Below the pieces are notes generated by a model. That model did not search any database. It had not been told where the DNA came from and was given only the letters and a program-made list of their open reading frames with translations. Positions 8,406 through 18,006 of a DNA stretch of 64,000 bases are shown in pieces. Each line of letters starts with the position of its first letter. Within the stretch, counting starts at the first letter, position 1. The position numbers and the translations under genes are program-made. Source of the stretch: DASQPR01 sp963724705 (GTDB lineage: Bacteria; Actinomycetota; Actinomycetes; Mycobacteriales; Micromonosporaceae); assembly GCA_963724705.1 (NCBI GenBank), contig CAVRVS010000004.1:1426001-1490000 (forward strand), read 5' to 3'.

Positions 8406-10198
8406 GCGGCGCCGACCGTGGCCTTCTCGACCGTTACCGGCAGCCGCCCGGAGTCGGAATATGCGAGAGCCGCGGCGACCAGCCCGTCGAAGAGTGGATG
8501 CGACCGCGTCGGTCGGCTCTTGAGCTCGGGGTGCGCCTGCGTCGCGACGAAGTACGGGTGCAACGTGCGATCCAGCTCGATGAACTCGACCAGGTGGCCG
8601 TCCGGCGACGTACCGGAGAAGTTCAGGCCGGCCTTCGTCAACCGGTCGCGATAGGAGTTGTTCACCTCGTACCGGTGACGGTGGCGCTCGTCGACCTCGT
8701 TTGTGCCGTACACGCCGGCGATGATCGAGTCGTCCTCGAGCACGGCCGGGTAGGCACCGAGTCGCATGGTACCGCCCATGTCGCCATGGCCGGCGACGAT
8801 GTCGGTCTGGTCGGCCATCGTCGCGATGACGGGGTGCGCCGCGTCCGGGTCGAATTCGAGCGAGTTCGCGCCTTCCAGCTCGGCCAGATGGCGGGCGACC
8901 TCGATCGTCATGCACTGCAGTCCGAGACAGAGTCCGAGGATCGGGATGCCGTTCTCGCGGGCGTACCGGATCGCGCCGATCTTGCCCTCGATGCCGCGGA
9001 CGCCAAAGCCGCCCGGGATCACCACACCGTCGACTTCGGACAGTGCCGTCGCCGCACCGGTCGGCGAGATGCAGTCGTCGCTCGGCACCCATTTCACCGT
9101 CACCCGGGCGCGATGGGCGAAGCCGGCCGCGCGTACGGCCTCGGACACCGACAGGTACGCATCCGGCAGGTCGACGTACTTGCCGACGATCGCGATCGTC
9201 ACACCGTGCTGTGGGTGGTGTACGCGTTCGAGCAGATCGTCCCAGCGGGTCCAGTCCACGTCGCGGAACGACAGGCCGAGACGGCGCACCACGTACGCGT
9301 CCAGACCCTCCCGGTGCAGCACCTTGGGGATGTCGTAGATGCTCGGCGCGTCGGCGGCGGACACGACGGCCTCGCGGTCGACGTCGCAGTAGAGCGAGAG
9401 CTTGTGCTTCAGGTTCTCCGGGATCTCCCGATCGGACCGGCACACCAGCGCGTCGGGCTGGATACCGATATTGCGCAGCGCCGCGACCGAATGTTGCGTC
9501 GGCTTCGTCTTCAGCTCACCGGACGGCGCCAGGAACGGAACCAGGGAAACATGCAGGTAGAACACGTTGTCGCGGCCGATATCGTGGCGCACCTGCCGGA
9601 TGGCCTCCAGGAACGGCAGCGATTCGATGTCGCCGACCGTGCCGCCGACCTCGGTGATGACGACGTCCGGGGCACGGCCGTCGTCGTCCGGGTCGGCCAT
9701 CGCTCGAATGCGGGCCTTGATCTCATTCGTGATGTGCGGAATCACCTGTACGGTGTCGCCGAGATATTCGCCCCGCCGCTCCTTTGCGATCACCTCGGAG
9801 TAGATCTGGCCGGTCGTGACGTTCGCCTTGCCGGAGAGGTCCCGATCCAGGAAGCGCTCGTAGTGCCCGACGTCGAGATCGGTCTCGGCGCCGTCGTCGG
9901 TGACGAACACCTCGCCGTGCTGGAACGGGTTCATCGTGCCGGGGTCGACGTTCAGGTAGGGGTCGAGCTTCTGCATGACGACGCGCAGCCCGCGTGCGGT
10001 GAGCAGGTTTCCCAGGCTCGAGGCGGTCAGCCCTTTGCCGAGCGAGGAGGCGACGCCCCCGGTGACGAAGATGTGTTTCGTCGTGCGTGCACTGAGGGCA
10101 TCAAGGCCGGCTCCCGTGGTTGTCGCCAGCGGTCCGGGCCGCGGGCAGTAGGCGGTGACCAGCAAACGCGCGGTCAGCGGCGGTGCGGGGTTGATCAT
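8402..10198 (-). CDS. pyrG: CTP synthase
   Basis: CTP synthase makes CTP from UTP, ATP and glutamine. The 598-residue reading contains the synthetase domain (KHIFVTGGVASSLGKGLTAS, P-loop) and a C-terminal class I glutaminase domain with nucleophile Cys in GLCLGLQCM and the His-Pro-Glu triad in ATQAHPELKSRP. About 40 residues precede TKHIFVTGG, against ~10 in Mycobacterium, so the true start may be downstream; no better in-frame ATG or GTG is obvious, and TTG codons exist. ATG 10198 is used here. The Nudix gene is coupled at the 3' end (GTGA). Confidence 0.95.
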   Translation of the reverse strand: MINPAPPLTARLLVTAYCPRPGPLATTTGAGLDALSARTTKHIFVTGGVASSLGKGLTASSLGNLLTARGLRVVMQKLDPYLNVDPGTMNPFQHGEVFVTDDGAETDLDVGHYERFLDRDLSGKANVTTGQIYSEVIAKERRGEYLGDTVQVIPHITNEIKARIRAMADPDDDGRAPDVVITEVGGTVGDIESLPFLEAIRQVRHDIGRDNVFYLHVSLVPFLAPSGELKTKPTQHSVAALRNIGIQPDALVCRSDREIPENLKHKLSLYCDVDREAVVSAADAPSIYDIPKVLHREGLDAYVVRRLGLSFRDVDWTRWDDLLERVHHPQHGVTIAIVGKYVDLPDAYLSVSEAVRAAGFAHRARVTVKWVPSDDCISPTGAATALSEVDGVVIPGGFGVRGIEGKIGAIRYARENGIPILGLCLGLQCMTIEVARHLAELEGANSLEFDPDAAHPVIATMADQTDIVAGHGDMGGTMRLGAYPAVLEDDSIIAGVYGTNEVDERHRHRYEVNNSYRDRLTKAGLNFSGTSPDGHLVEFIELDRTLHPYFVATQAHPELKSRPTRSHPLFDGLVAAALAYSDSGRLPVTVEKATVGAA

Positions 10199-10483
10199 TT
10201 CCGGCCACGGCCGTCCGAGTCGGTGCTCGGCGAACCAGCGTCTGGGGAATCGTCCGCTCGGCGCTCGGGTCCATCTTCGGGGTCGCAGTCACCACAGGGC
10301 CCGAAATGATCACACCGTCCACGGAATTTCACACTAACATGCCTGGCCGCCGCGGCCAGGATGCGCGGCGCCGGATTGGGCGCTACGTCACGTTCACTCA
10401 CCGTCTATTTCCCGACAGCCCGGCACCCCGACGGGCCGCCGCGCCGGCGGCCCGGCGCGCCGGCAGTCCGGCGCGCGAGCGGA
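10199..10483 (-). promoter_or_regulatory. pyrG upstream region with candidate -10
   Basis: This is the 285-bp gap between the phosphatase-like membrane protein and pyrG. A TAGTGT hexamer at 10331-10336 (minus strand) could be the pyrG -10, with a ~130-base leader. A 68-codon frame at 10195-10401 ends with an ATGA overlap on the pyrG start. It has a CDHFGPCGDCD segment but mixed codon use, so I do not call it a gene. Confidence 0.3.
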
Positions 10484-12867
10484 TCACGCGGACGGAGGCT
10501 TGCCGGCCGGGGCCGGCTGGATCGCCCGCTCGCAGTCGTCCCCGCCGGTATGCCCGGCACGCCCCGTCGTCGGGTCGGACGAGGATATGTCGCGTCCGTC
10601 CGGGGCTGGTACCGCCGGTTCGTCCGCGGGCGGGTCGTCGGCGGGCGGCGTCGGGTCGACCGACGATGCGACCGCAGCCTTCGGTTTCCGGCCGGCCACC
10701 GGCGAACGCGAACTCCGCGCCCGGCTGCTCGACGTCGTCGCGTCCGGGTCGGTACGCCAGGAATTCGGCCAGCGTACGGTCGTCGGCGTGATCCAGCACC
10801 CGCAGCGCGGCCAGCGTTACGAGGGGTAACACGACCGCCGCGGCGGCACCGGCGGTGGTGAAGCCGACTCCGTCGACCAGGCCGGCCAGCACCGCCGCGA
10901 CTCCGATGCCGGTCAACGCGGCCCGGACGGCCGGATATAGCCCGAACAGCCGCATCAACCCGCCCCAGGGCCGCACGAGCACGAGCATGGTGTACGCGAT
11001 CGCGACCACGACCAGGATGTTGATCGGGTTCGACGCGGTGCCGAGGACGTCGTCGATGGCGGCCCGGTGCACGGACACACCGGCCGTCCCATCGTGGAAC
11101 TGAGTGATGAACCGGCCGACGGAGGATCGATCGGCGACCGGTCGCCGCAGGTCGAGCACCGCGAAGCCGATCAGTACGGCCAGTCCGGCGAGCGTGGCCC
11201 AGGCGAGCCGGGCAAACGTGAGCCATCCGCCGCCGGCGATCGCGGCCGCGAGGCATCCGGCCGCCGTCAGCGCGAGCGCGCCGCCGGCGTCCGCGCCGAG
11301 GTACGGCGAACCGACGACGATCACTCCGAGGCTGACGATCGCGGCCACGAGCGCCGGGCGCCACGGCTTCGCCGGCGTGTTCTGCGCACCCCACGCGGCG
11401 AGCAGCAGTACGCCGGCCATGAACGCCCCGAGCCCGGCCGGTCCCATGCCCGCGTAGCGGCCGCCGGATGCGGCCGAATAGCCGACAACGCCGTTGAGCT
11501 GAAGGTGCGATCCGGTGAGTACGTCCACGCCGATCACGCCGGCACAGACCGCCGCGGCCGCGCCGACCGGCCCGAGCGCTCCCCGGCGCCACGGCCCGAC
11601 GCAGACGGCGAGTGTGGCCAACACCGCGAAGCCCGCACCGACGAGGCCGAATGCGACTCCGGGACTCCCGGCACGCCACCATGGCACGACGTCGGTGAGC
11701 ACCGCGGCCGGTATGGACACAGCCGCGGCCACGAGCAGCCATTCCATGACCCGTACGGTCCGGCGCGACACCGGCGGCGGGCCGTCCGCGTCGGCCGAGC
11801 GCCGGGCCCTCCGCAGCAGCGGAATCGCCGCCAGTAGCAGGACGGTCTCGACGATGGCGTACAGGCCGTAGAACCAGGACGCCACCCCTTGCCGTACCGA
11901 TGCCTGGTGATCGGCGTCGGCGAGTTTCGCGGTGGCCGCGACCGGATCGGTCGGGCGGCCGCCGACGCGCTGCGCCTGCGCACCGACGAACAGCTTGGTC
12001 GGCTCGGCGATCCCGAGGGCACCAAGGGCGGTCGGAGCCAGGTCCACCAGCTGCAGGTAGCCGGAGCGTCCGGTGCTGGTCGAGGTCAGCCACCCGCCGG
12101 TAGTATCCCGGGCCGTCGGCGATCGCGACGTGCAGGCGGGACGAGACGTCCGTATCCGACAGGCCGGCGACGAGCACGAGCGATCCCGGCGGTCGGGCCG
12201 CCAGAACCTTGGCGAGATTGGTATCGACGTCGTGGGCCCGGACCGCGCGCGTGGCCGGTGAGGAGCCGCTGACCGTGGTCAGGTCGACGATCGAAAGCGG
12301 GCACTCACCGAGCAGCGATGTCGGGTCGGCGGGCAGCGTCGAGACGTACCGGTCGACGCGGCCGAACGGTCGGGCCGCCGCGATGGCCGCGCCGGTGCCG
12401 ACGGCGACGGTGCACCGGACTGCCTCCGCCAAGGCGCCCGGCTGCGCCCCGAAGGACAGATTCGTGTCGTCCGTCGGCGGCGCCGAATACTTGACCTTGG
12501 CGCCGATGTTGTCCGGGCTAGTAATCGTCGCGTTGGCTGGCGGGCACTGACCACCGACGACCTGGTCCGCGCTTCGCACGTAGTTGCCGGCGCCGAGCGT
12601 GAGCCAGCCGTCGCTCGGGCATGTCGGCGACCGGGCCGACCGTACTGTCAACGCAGCGATCGCATCCTGTTGCGCGAGTCGCCACAGCGTCGGCGTATCG
12701 GTCGGATTGATGTCATCCCATCGCAGTCCGGCGGCACCGGCGATGATGACGTACCCGGCCCGGTGCGTGGTCGACACCGTCGACGGACGTTCCATGAGAC
12801 CGACGATGGCGGCGATAGCGATGACGAGGGCCGCGACGAACGGGCCGAATCGGCGGATGACGGTCAT
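10484..12867 (-). pseudogene. Membrane protein with alkaline-phosphatase-like N-terminal domain, two +1 frameshifts
   Basis: With one base skipped near 12098-12103 and one near 10705-10712, this reads as a 793-residue protein. It has an N-terminal signal/anchor segment, then an alkaline-phosphatase/sulfatase-like extracellular domain (RAGYVIIAGAAGLRWDDI, CPSDGWLTLGAGNYVR), then a series of hydrophobic segments and an acidic, Pro-rich tail. The first lesion splits GYYRR from WLTSTSTGRSGYLQLVDLAP. Similar proteins of unknown function sit next to murJ and glycosyltransferases in many actinobacteria, so a role in building or modifying an exported glycan is inferred. Start ATG 12867 overlaps the glycosyltransferase stop (ATGA). 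Which bond it would cut is unknown. Confidence 0.7.
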
Positions 12868-14111
12868 CGACGGCCACCCAACAGCTCCGCGTAGACGTCG
12901 ATGACCTGGGCCAACGTGTCGCTGTCGGTCGGCCAGCTCGTCGCCTGCGTACGTCCGGCATCGGCGAGCAGCCGCCGGTGGCCCGCATCGGCGAGCAGGT
13001 CGGTCACCGCGGCGTCCAGAGCGGCCACGTCACCGGCCGGGATCAACACGGCACCGTCGCCGAGCAGATCCGGCAGTCCGCCCACCGCAGTCGACACCAG
13101 CGGAACGCCGGCCCACAGCGCCTCCTGCGCGAACAGTTGGCGCGCCTCCCAGACGCTTGAGACGACGGCGAGATCGGCCCCGGTCAGCAGGTCGGCTATG
13201 TCGTCCCGGTGACCGAGCAACATCACCGGCGCATCGAGCGCGGCGATCTGCGCGGTCAGTGACAGAAACGACGGGCCCTGGCCGGCGATCAGGACCAGCG
13301 GTTCGGGCTTGCGCTCGCGCCAGCGGGCCGCGGCCGCGATCAGCGTCTCGTACCCCTTCTGCGGGTGCAGGCGACCGACGGAGAGGATCAGCGGGGTCTC
13401 GTCGCTGATCCCGAACTCGGCACGCACCTCGGCTCGGGTCCGTCCGGACTTTTCGAGCGTGGGCGCCGCGACCGCGCCGAGCCGCACGTCGCGACCGCCG
13501 AGGGTGATCGCGCGGTCCACCAGATCGTTGGACGCCCCGAGCGTGATGTCGGCGATCCGCGCGACCCGCCGCTCGAGCAGGTGATAGGCCCGGCCACGCA
13601 GTCCTCCGGCGAGTACGGCGTTGTGCCAGGTAACGACGAGCGGAATGCCGTCCGGACGGGCCCAACCAGCCACGAGTCCGGCCCGTAGGCCGTGCGCGTG
13701 TATCAGATCGACGCCGGACTCGAGCAGCGCGCGGCGGAGATCGCGGACCGCGCGTAAGTCGCTCGGCTGCGGGCTGGCCGGGATCTCGATCGGCACGAAC
13801 GCGACGCCGAGCGACGCGAAGTCGAATTGCCGACCGGTCGCGTCCGGCGCGTATACGGTCACGGCGACGTCCCGCGCGGTGAGGCCGGATGCCAGCGAAC
13901 TCACATGCCGTCCGATGCCACCGGTACTGGATGCCAGCACCAGCGCTACCCGCAACGTCGGCCGATCGGACCCGGACGCGCTGGCCGTGATCGACTCGCC
14001 GACCCGACCGGACGGGCTGACGACGACCGGTCGCCGGGTGCCGGCGGGGCGGCCAGTCGCGGTCGCGGCACCGGTCGGCTCCGGCGCGTCGTCGTCGTGC
14101 GCTTCGCTCAC
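12864..14111 (-). CDS. GT4-family glycosyltransferase
   Basis: The 415-residue protein has two Rossmann-like halves of a GT-B enzyme. The N-terminal half begins at ~residue 54 (ALVLASSTGGIGRHVSSLASGL, acceptor side). The C-terminal half carries ILSVGRLHPQKGYETLIAAA and the donor-site region SSVWEARQLFAQEALWAGVP with the conserved Glu residues of GT4 enzymes. The first ~50 residues are a disordered Ser/Thr/Pro-rich head. It lies between murJ and the membrane phosphatase-like gene, coupled to the latter by ATGA. It probably adds a sugar to a lipid-linked or cell-wall glycan at the cytoplasmic face. Donor and acceptor are unknown. Confidence 0.88.
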   Translation of the reverse strand: MSEAHDDDAPEPTGAATATGRPAGTRRPVVVSPSGRVGESITASASGSDRPTLRVALVLASSTGGIGRHVSSLASGLTARDVAVTVYAPDATGRQFDFASLGVAFVPIEIPASPQPSDLRAVRDLRRALLESGVDLIHAHGLRAGLVAGWARPDGIPLVVTWHNAVLAGGLRGRAYHLLERRVARIADITLGASNDLVDRAITLGGRDVRLGAVAAPTLEKSGRTRAEVRAEFGISDETPLILSVGRLHPQKGYETLIAAAARWRERKPEPLVLIAGQGPSFLSLTAQIAALDAPVMLLGHRDDIADLLTGADLAVVSSVWEARQLFAQEALWAGVPLVSTAVGGLPDLLGDGAVLIPAGDVAALDAAVTDLLADAGHRRLLADAGRTQATSWPTDSDTLAQVIDVYAELLGGRR

Positions 14112-14219
14112 GTGCCCCCTCCCGACCGCATCCGCGAGCCCCGATAGCCGCGTCCCGAACCCATTTTCCCTGTCCGGGGCCGCCGTCGCGGCCAGGACCG
14201 TCGGGCAGCGCCGTTTGGA

Positions 14220-16161
14220 CTACCCGGTCGGCTCGCCGATCCGCCCGCTGGCGGAGTCTCCACCGGGTCGATCACCAGCGTCCACGCCTGGGCCGTCCGA
14301 TCCGCCCGATCGCCCGCCACGGATGGCGTGCACGACGCGCAATACCATCGGCCTCAGGTCCCGCCGATCGACAACCGCGGCGATCGTGGCGAAGACAGCC
14401 ACCGCGACGACACCGGACAATATGCCTGCAAGCACGTCGCCCGCGACACCGGGGTTCGACGACAACGGCAGCCGTACCGCGATTCCGGCGGCGGCGGCCA
14501 CGGCGGCCGCGAAAATCGCCGTGACCAGCGCCCGCGTTACCCCGCGCAGCGCGTCACGCCCGGCGCGTCGGGCGATCATGACGATGAGTACGGCCGCCAG
14601 AACCGCCATGCCCGCACTGTTGGCCGCGCCGAGCGCGGTGATCCGGTCGGCCGGTGCGAACGCGATCGACAGGAGGACCGACGCGACCGCGACGGTGATC
14701 CAACCGGCAAGCGTGGCGACGGCGGCGTACCGGTTCTGGCCGCGCGCGAACAGCGTGCGCGAATGCAGCGCGTAGAGGCCGTAGCCGACGAGGCCGGGCG
14801 CGAACGCGATGATCGCGGCGGCGAGCGTCGACGGATCCGGCCGGGTCTGGCTCGCCGTCGCCGCGAACAACCGGGCGATCGGTCCGGCGATGGCGATCAT
14901 GCCGGCCGCGCCGAGCGCCGAGAGCAGCGCCACACTGCGGGTCGCGCCGGCCGACGTACGGCGGAAGGTCGGTTCGTCCCCGGTCGCGTACGCCGTCGCG
15001 AGGGCCGGGTAGACCGATGTCGCGACCGGCAGCGCGAACACGCTCCACGGCACCAGATACACGGTCTGGGCGAGAGTGAAGACGAAGATGAAACCGTGCG
15101 GCGTGTCGCTGTTGGCGAGACGAGTGGCGAGCGCAAGCGTGAGCTGCTGCGCGATCACGGTCACGACACCGACCGCGGCCAGCCCGGAGACGCTGCGCCG
15201 GGCCTCGCTGTCGAAGTGCACGGTCGGCCGCCATCGCAGCCGCAGCGCACGCACCGGAAGGACAAGCGAGAGCGACAGCGCGACGACGCCGAGTGTCGTA
15301 CCGATGGCCAGGATCAGCTGTCCGCGCGTGGTGACCTCGGCAATCGTGGCCACGGACGGTTCCGTGACGACCGTACACGATGTAGGTGGCGATCACGACG
15401 ACGCTGGACAGCAGCGGGGCGAGCACCGGCCACGCGAAACGCCGATGTCCCTGGAGGAGACCGGACAGCACGATACCGATGCCGTAGAGCGGAATCTGCG
15501 GGGCAAAGATCCGCAGCATGCGCGTACCCACCGCGACCGTCGCCGCGCGGTCACCGCCGACGGCACCGAGCAGCACCGACACGATCGGCTCGGCGAACAC
15601 GGCGACGAGCACCGCGAGCGGTACGAGGATGATCAGCACCCAGGTCATCAGCGCCGAGGCGGTGGCGCCGACCGTCGTCCGGTCACGGCGGGCTATCGCT
15701 CCCGCGACGAGCGGCACGACGAGGCTCGCCAGGGCGCCACCGGCGACGATCTCGAAGATGATGTTGGGTATGAGGTTCGCGGTGAGGTAGGCCGTGGACA
15801 ACTCGGCGATCGCGACCTTGCCGAGTACGAGCGTCCGGACGAAGCCGAGAAGTCGACTCGCGATCGTCAGTACGGCAATCAGCGCGGCCGCGCCGGCAAG
15901 GCGCCGCAGGCCCGGTGACGTGAAGCTCGTCGTGGTGACCAGCACCGGCACATCGGGGTCGAGCGGTTCACCCGGCTGGCTGGCGAGTGGGCGGCCCGGC
16001 TGCCCGGCGAGCGAGCGACCAGGCACGTCGCCGCCCGGCTGGTCGGCCGGCGAGTCGCAGGGCCGATCGCCGAGATCGTGTTCGTTCGGCTCGGCATCCG
16101 GCCGGTGCGGCGGATCGGACGGCACCGGGCGCACCTCAGCCGCGGGTCGGCGGCTCGGCAT
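14220..16161 (-). pseudogene. murJ: MurJ-type lipid II flippase, one +1 frameshift
   Basis: MurJ moves lipid II across the membrane for peptidoglycan synthesis. Skipping one base near 15357-15361 joins IVYGRH to EPSVATIAEVTTRGQ and gives a 646-residue MVF/MurJ-fold membrane protein. Features include IASRLLGFVRTLVLG, AYLTANLIPNIIFEIVAGGA in the first helices, and FTLAQTVYLVPWSVFALPVA plus VYPALA in the second half. A ~100-residue Pro/Gly/Asp-rich cytoplasmic head precedes the first helix. The ATG at 16161, overlapping the MraY-like gene, is a guess among several in-frame starts (16134-16251). As MurJ is normally essential, a real frameshift would be surprising; a base-calling insertion is more likely. 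Confidence 0.85.
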
Positions 16162-17077
16162 GGGGACCATCGGCGGCCCGACCATCGTCAGCCCGGGCAG
16201 CGGTCCCCACAGCACCGGTCCCGCGAACATCGGACCGCCGACCGAGCGCATCCATCTCCCGCAGCACCGGTGTCGCCTCGATGACCTTGGTGAAGCTCAC
16301 CTTCTCGCTCGCGGCCGTGAGCGCACCGATGCCGGCAAGGATCGCCGCGCGCCGCCACGGGCCGGTCCGAGTCGCTATCGCCAGCCCGATCAAGGCGCCG
16401 TACGCGTTCGCGCCGGCATCGCCCAGCATCACGTCTTCGCCCAGGTCGGCCGGGAGGACAGCGATGGCGGCGCCAACCGGTCCGGCCACGATGCCGCCGG
16501 CCGGCCCGGCGATCATCGCGGTCGCGGCGACCGTACCGGCCTTCAGGGCTCGCCCGGGCCGCAGGTCGAGAAGGTTCACCAGGTTCGCCGTACCGGCGAT
16601 GACGCCACCGCCGAGCGCGACGTTGACGGCGGCGCGCAGGCCACCGCGGCGCTTTCCCGATCCGGCCTCGACGAGAGCGGCCGCGGTCAGGCCGGCCACG
16701 CCGACCCCGGCGATCTTGACGAGCCCGCTGGTCACCCGGCCGTCGCGCAGGGCGGCGAGGTGGCCGCGGAAGCCCTTGGCCTGGTGCTCGGGTCGGCCGC
16801 CGACGAGGTCGTCATACCAGCCGACCGCGCCCGCGCCACCACCGGCGATCAAAGCCGCGGCGGCGAGCGAGCCAGTGCCGGCCCCGACCGCCGCGCTCGC
16901 TGTCGCGGCCGCCGCGATGGCCGGACCGCCGGCCAGGCTCACCGTCCGGCCCCGGAAGTTCGTCCGATCCCACGTGCCCGCGCTGGGCGCACGGCGGAGG
17001 CCGGCCAGCGCACCCCGTGCCGCCACCGCCCCGATCCCGAGCAGGGCGAGCCGCGCCGCGGTCCGGCGTCCACTCAT
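16136..17077 (-). CDS. MraY/WecA-like phospho-sugar transferase homologue
   Basis: The 313-residue, very hydrophobic protein keeps the landmarks of the polyprenyl-phosphate phospho-sugar transferase family: WYDDLVGG (Asp-Asp), NLVNLLDLRPGRALKA and EDVMLGDAGANAYGALIGL. The true MraY is expected elsewhere in the dcw cluster; this shorter paralogue is typical of the steA-steB-murJ neighbourhood in actinobacteria. It could attach a phospho-sugar to a lipid carrier, with the nearby GT4 enzyme and MurJ-type flippase acting later, but this is inference. Start ATG 17077 overlaps the steB stop as ATGA. The C-terminal ~25 residues are acidic and Pro-rich. Confidence 0.8.
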   Translation of the reverse strand: MSGRRTAARLALLGIGAVAARGALAGLRRAPSAGTWDRTNFRGRTVSLAGGPAIAAAATASAAVGAGTGSLAAAALIAGGGAGAVGWYDDLVGGRPEHQAKGFRGHLAALRDGRVTSGLVKIAGVGVAGLTAAALVEAGSGKRRGGLRAAVNVALGGGVIAGTANLVNLLDLRPGRALKAGTVAATAMIAGPAGGIVAGPVGAAIAVLPADLGEDVMLGDAGANAYGALIGLAIATRTGPWRRAAILAGIGALTAASEKVSFTKVIEATPVLREMDALGRRSDVRGTGAVGTAARADDGRAADGPHAEPPTRG

Positions 17078-18006
17078 GATTGCGGGAGCTTGGGCAGCGA
17101 GGCAGTCGCACTCGACGCCAGGCCGTAGTGCCCCGTCTTGCCGTAGACCACCTGCTCGTTCAGCGCGAGCGTGACGGCCAGCACGCCCTGCAGGGTGTTG
17201 TCGTTGTCCACCGTCGACACCGTCTTTGACAGCGAGGCGTCGCCGCGGACCGCGCTCACCACGTTGCCGGAGCCGGCGGTGCTGGACGCCCCGAGCACGA
17301 TCGGGCCGGCCTTGTCGAAGCCGGTCACCATCGTGAGCGTGTTCTGGTTCTCCTTGGTCGCGTCCTGGTCGGTGTACGGCAGCCCGGCCAGCACGATGAC
17401 CGCCTCGGCCGGGCCGGTCGGAACCGTGTCGTAGTCGATGTACCCGGCGCTCTTGTACGCGGCCAGGATGTCCTGCTGGCTCTGCCGCGGCACCGCCGGT
17501 ACGTGATTCATCAGAGCCGCGGCGAGCAGCGCGGTCGAGGTCTCCACGCCGTCGCTGTTGGCCGGAAGGCCGGTGATGGCGTTCGTGTTGAGCGTGGTCG
17601 CGGCCAGATCGAGCAGTGGGCCGTTGTTGTCCGGCTTGACGAAGTTGTCCTCGATCGTGACGTGACCGGTGACCGTCGCGCCGGCGAGTTCGAGATCCGA
17701 CTGCACCGACTTCACATCGGCATCCGACTGCTGGGTCGACACGACCAACACGTGGCGCCCGGCCAGCTTGCCCGGCAGCACCAGCGGCGCGATCTGGGTG
17801 ACGAACTGCTCCTTCTGATTCACCTCGGTTTTCAGGCTGTTGACCTGCGACCGGTACTGCTGGTTCTGTGCCGACAACTGCGTCACTTGATGCTTCAACT
17901 CATCCGACAGCGGCCCGTTCAGCGCCGCCGTCCCGACGATCAGTCCGATGGCGAGCGCGAGGAACACGGCCGTCAAGGAGACGACGTGATACTTGAAGTT
18001 GATCAC
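17074..18006 (-). CDS. steB: SteB/MctB-family envelope protein
   Basis: The 310-residue protein begins INFKYHVVSLTAVFLALAIGLIVG, one N-terminal membrane segment, followed by a coiled coil (SDELKHQVTQLSAQNQQYR, about residues 35-65) and an extracellular alpha/beta domain. This matches the family annotated as copper transporter MctB in Mycobacterium and as SteB in Corynebacterium, where SteAB help envelope assembly and daughter-cell separation. The GTG start at 18006 overlaps the steA stop by one base (TAGTG) and has a GAGGG ribosome-binding site. The pairing with steA favours the SteB reading; copper transport is not evident from one membrane helix. Confidence 0.88.
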   Translation of the reverse strand: MINFKYHVVSLTAVFLALAIGLIVGTAALNGPLSDELKHQVTQLSAQNQQYRSQVNSLKTEVNQKEQFVTQIAPLVLPGKLAGRHVLVVSTQQSDADVKSVQSDLELAGATVTGHVTIEDNFVKPDNNGPLLDLAATTLNTNAITGLPANSDGVETSTALLAAALMNHVPAVPRQSQQDILAAYKSAGYIDYDTVPTGPAEAVIVLAGLPYTDQDATKENQNTLTMVTGFDKAGPIVLGASSTAGSGNVVSAVRGDASLSKTVSTVDNDNTLQGVLAVTLALNEQVVYGKTGHYGLASSATASLPKLPQS

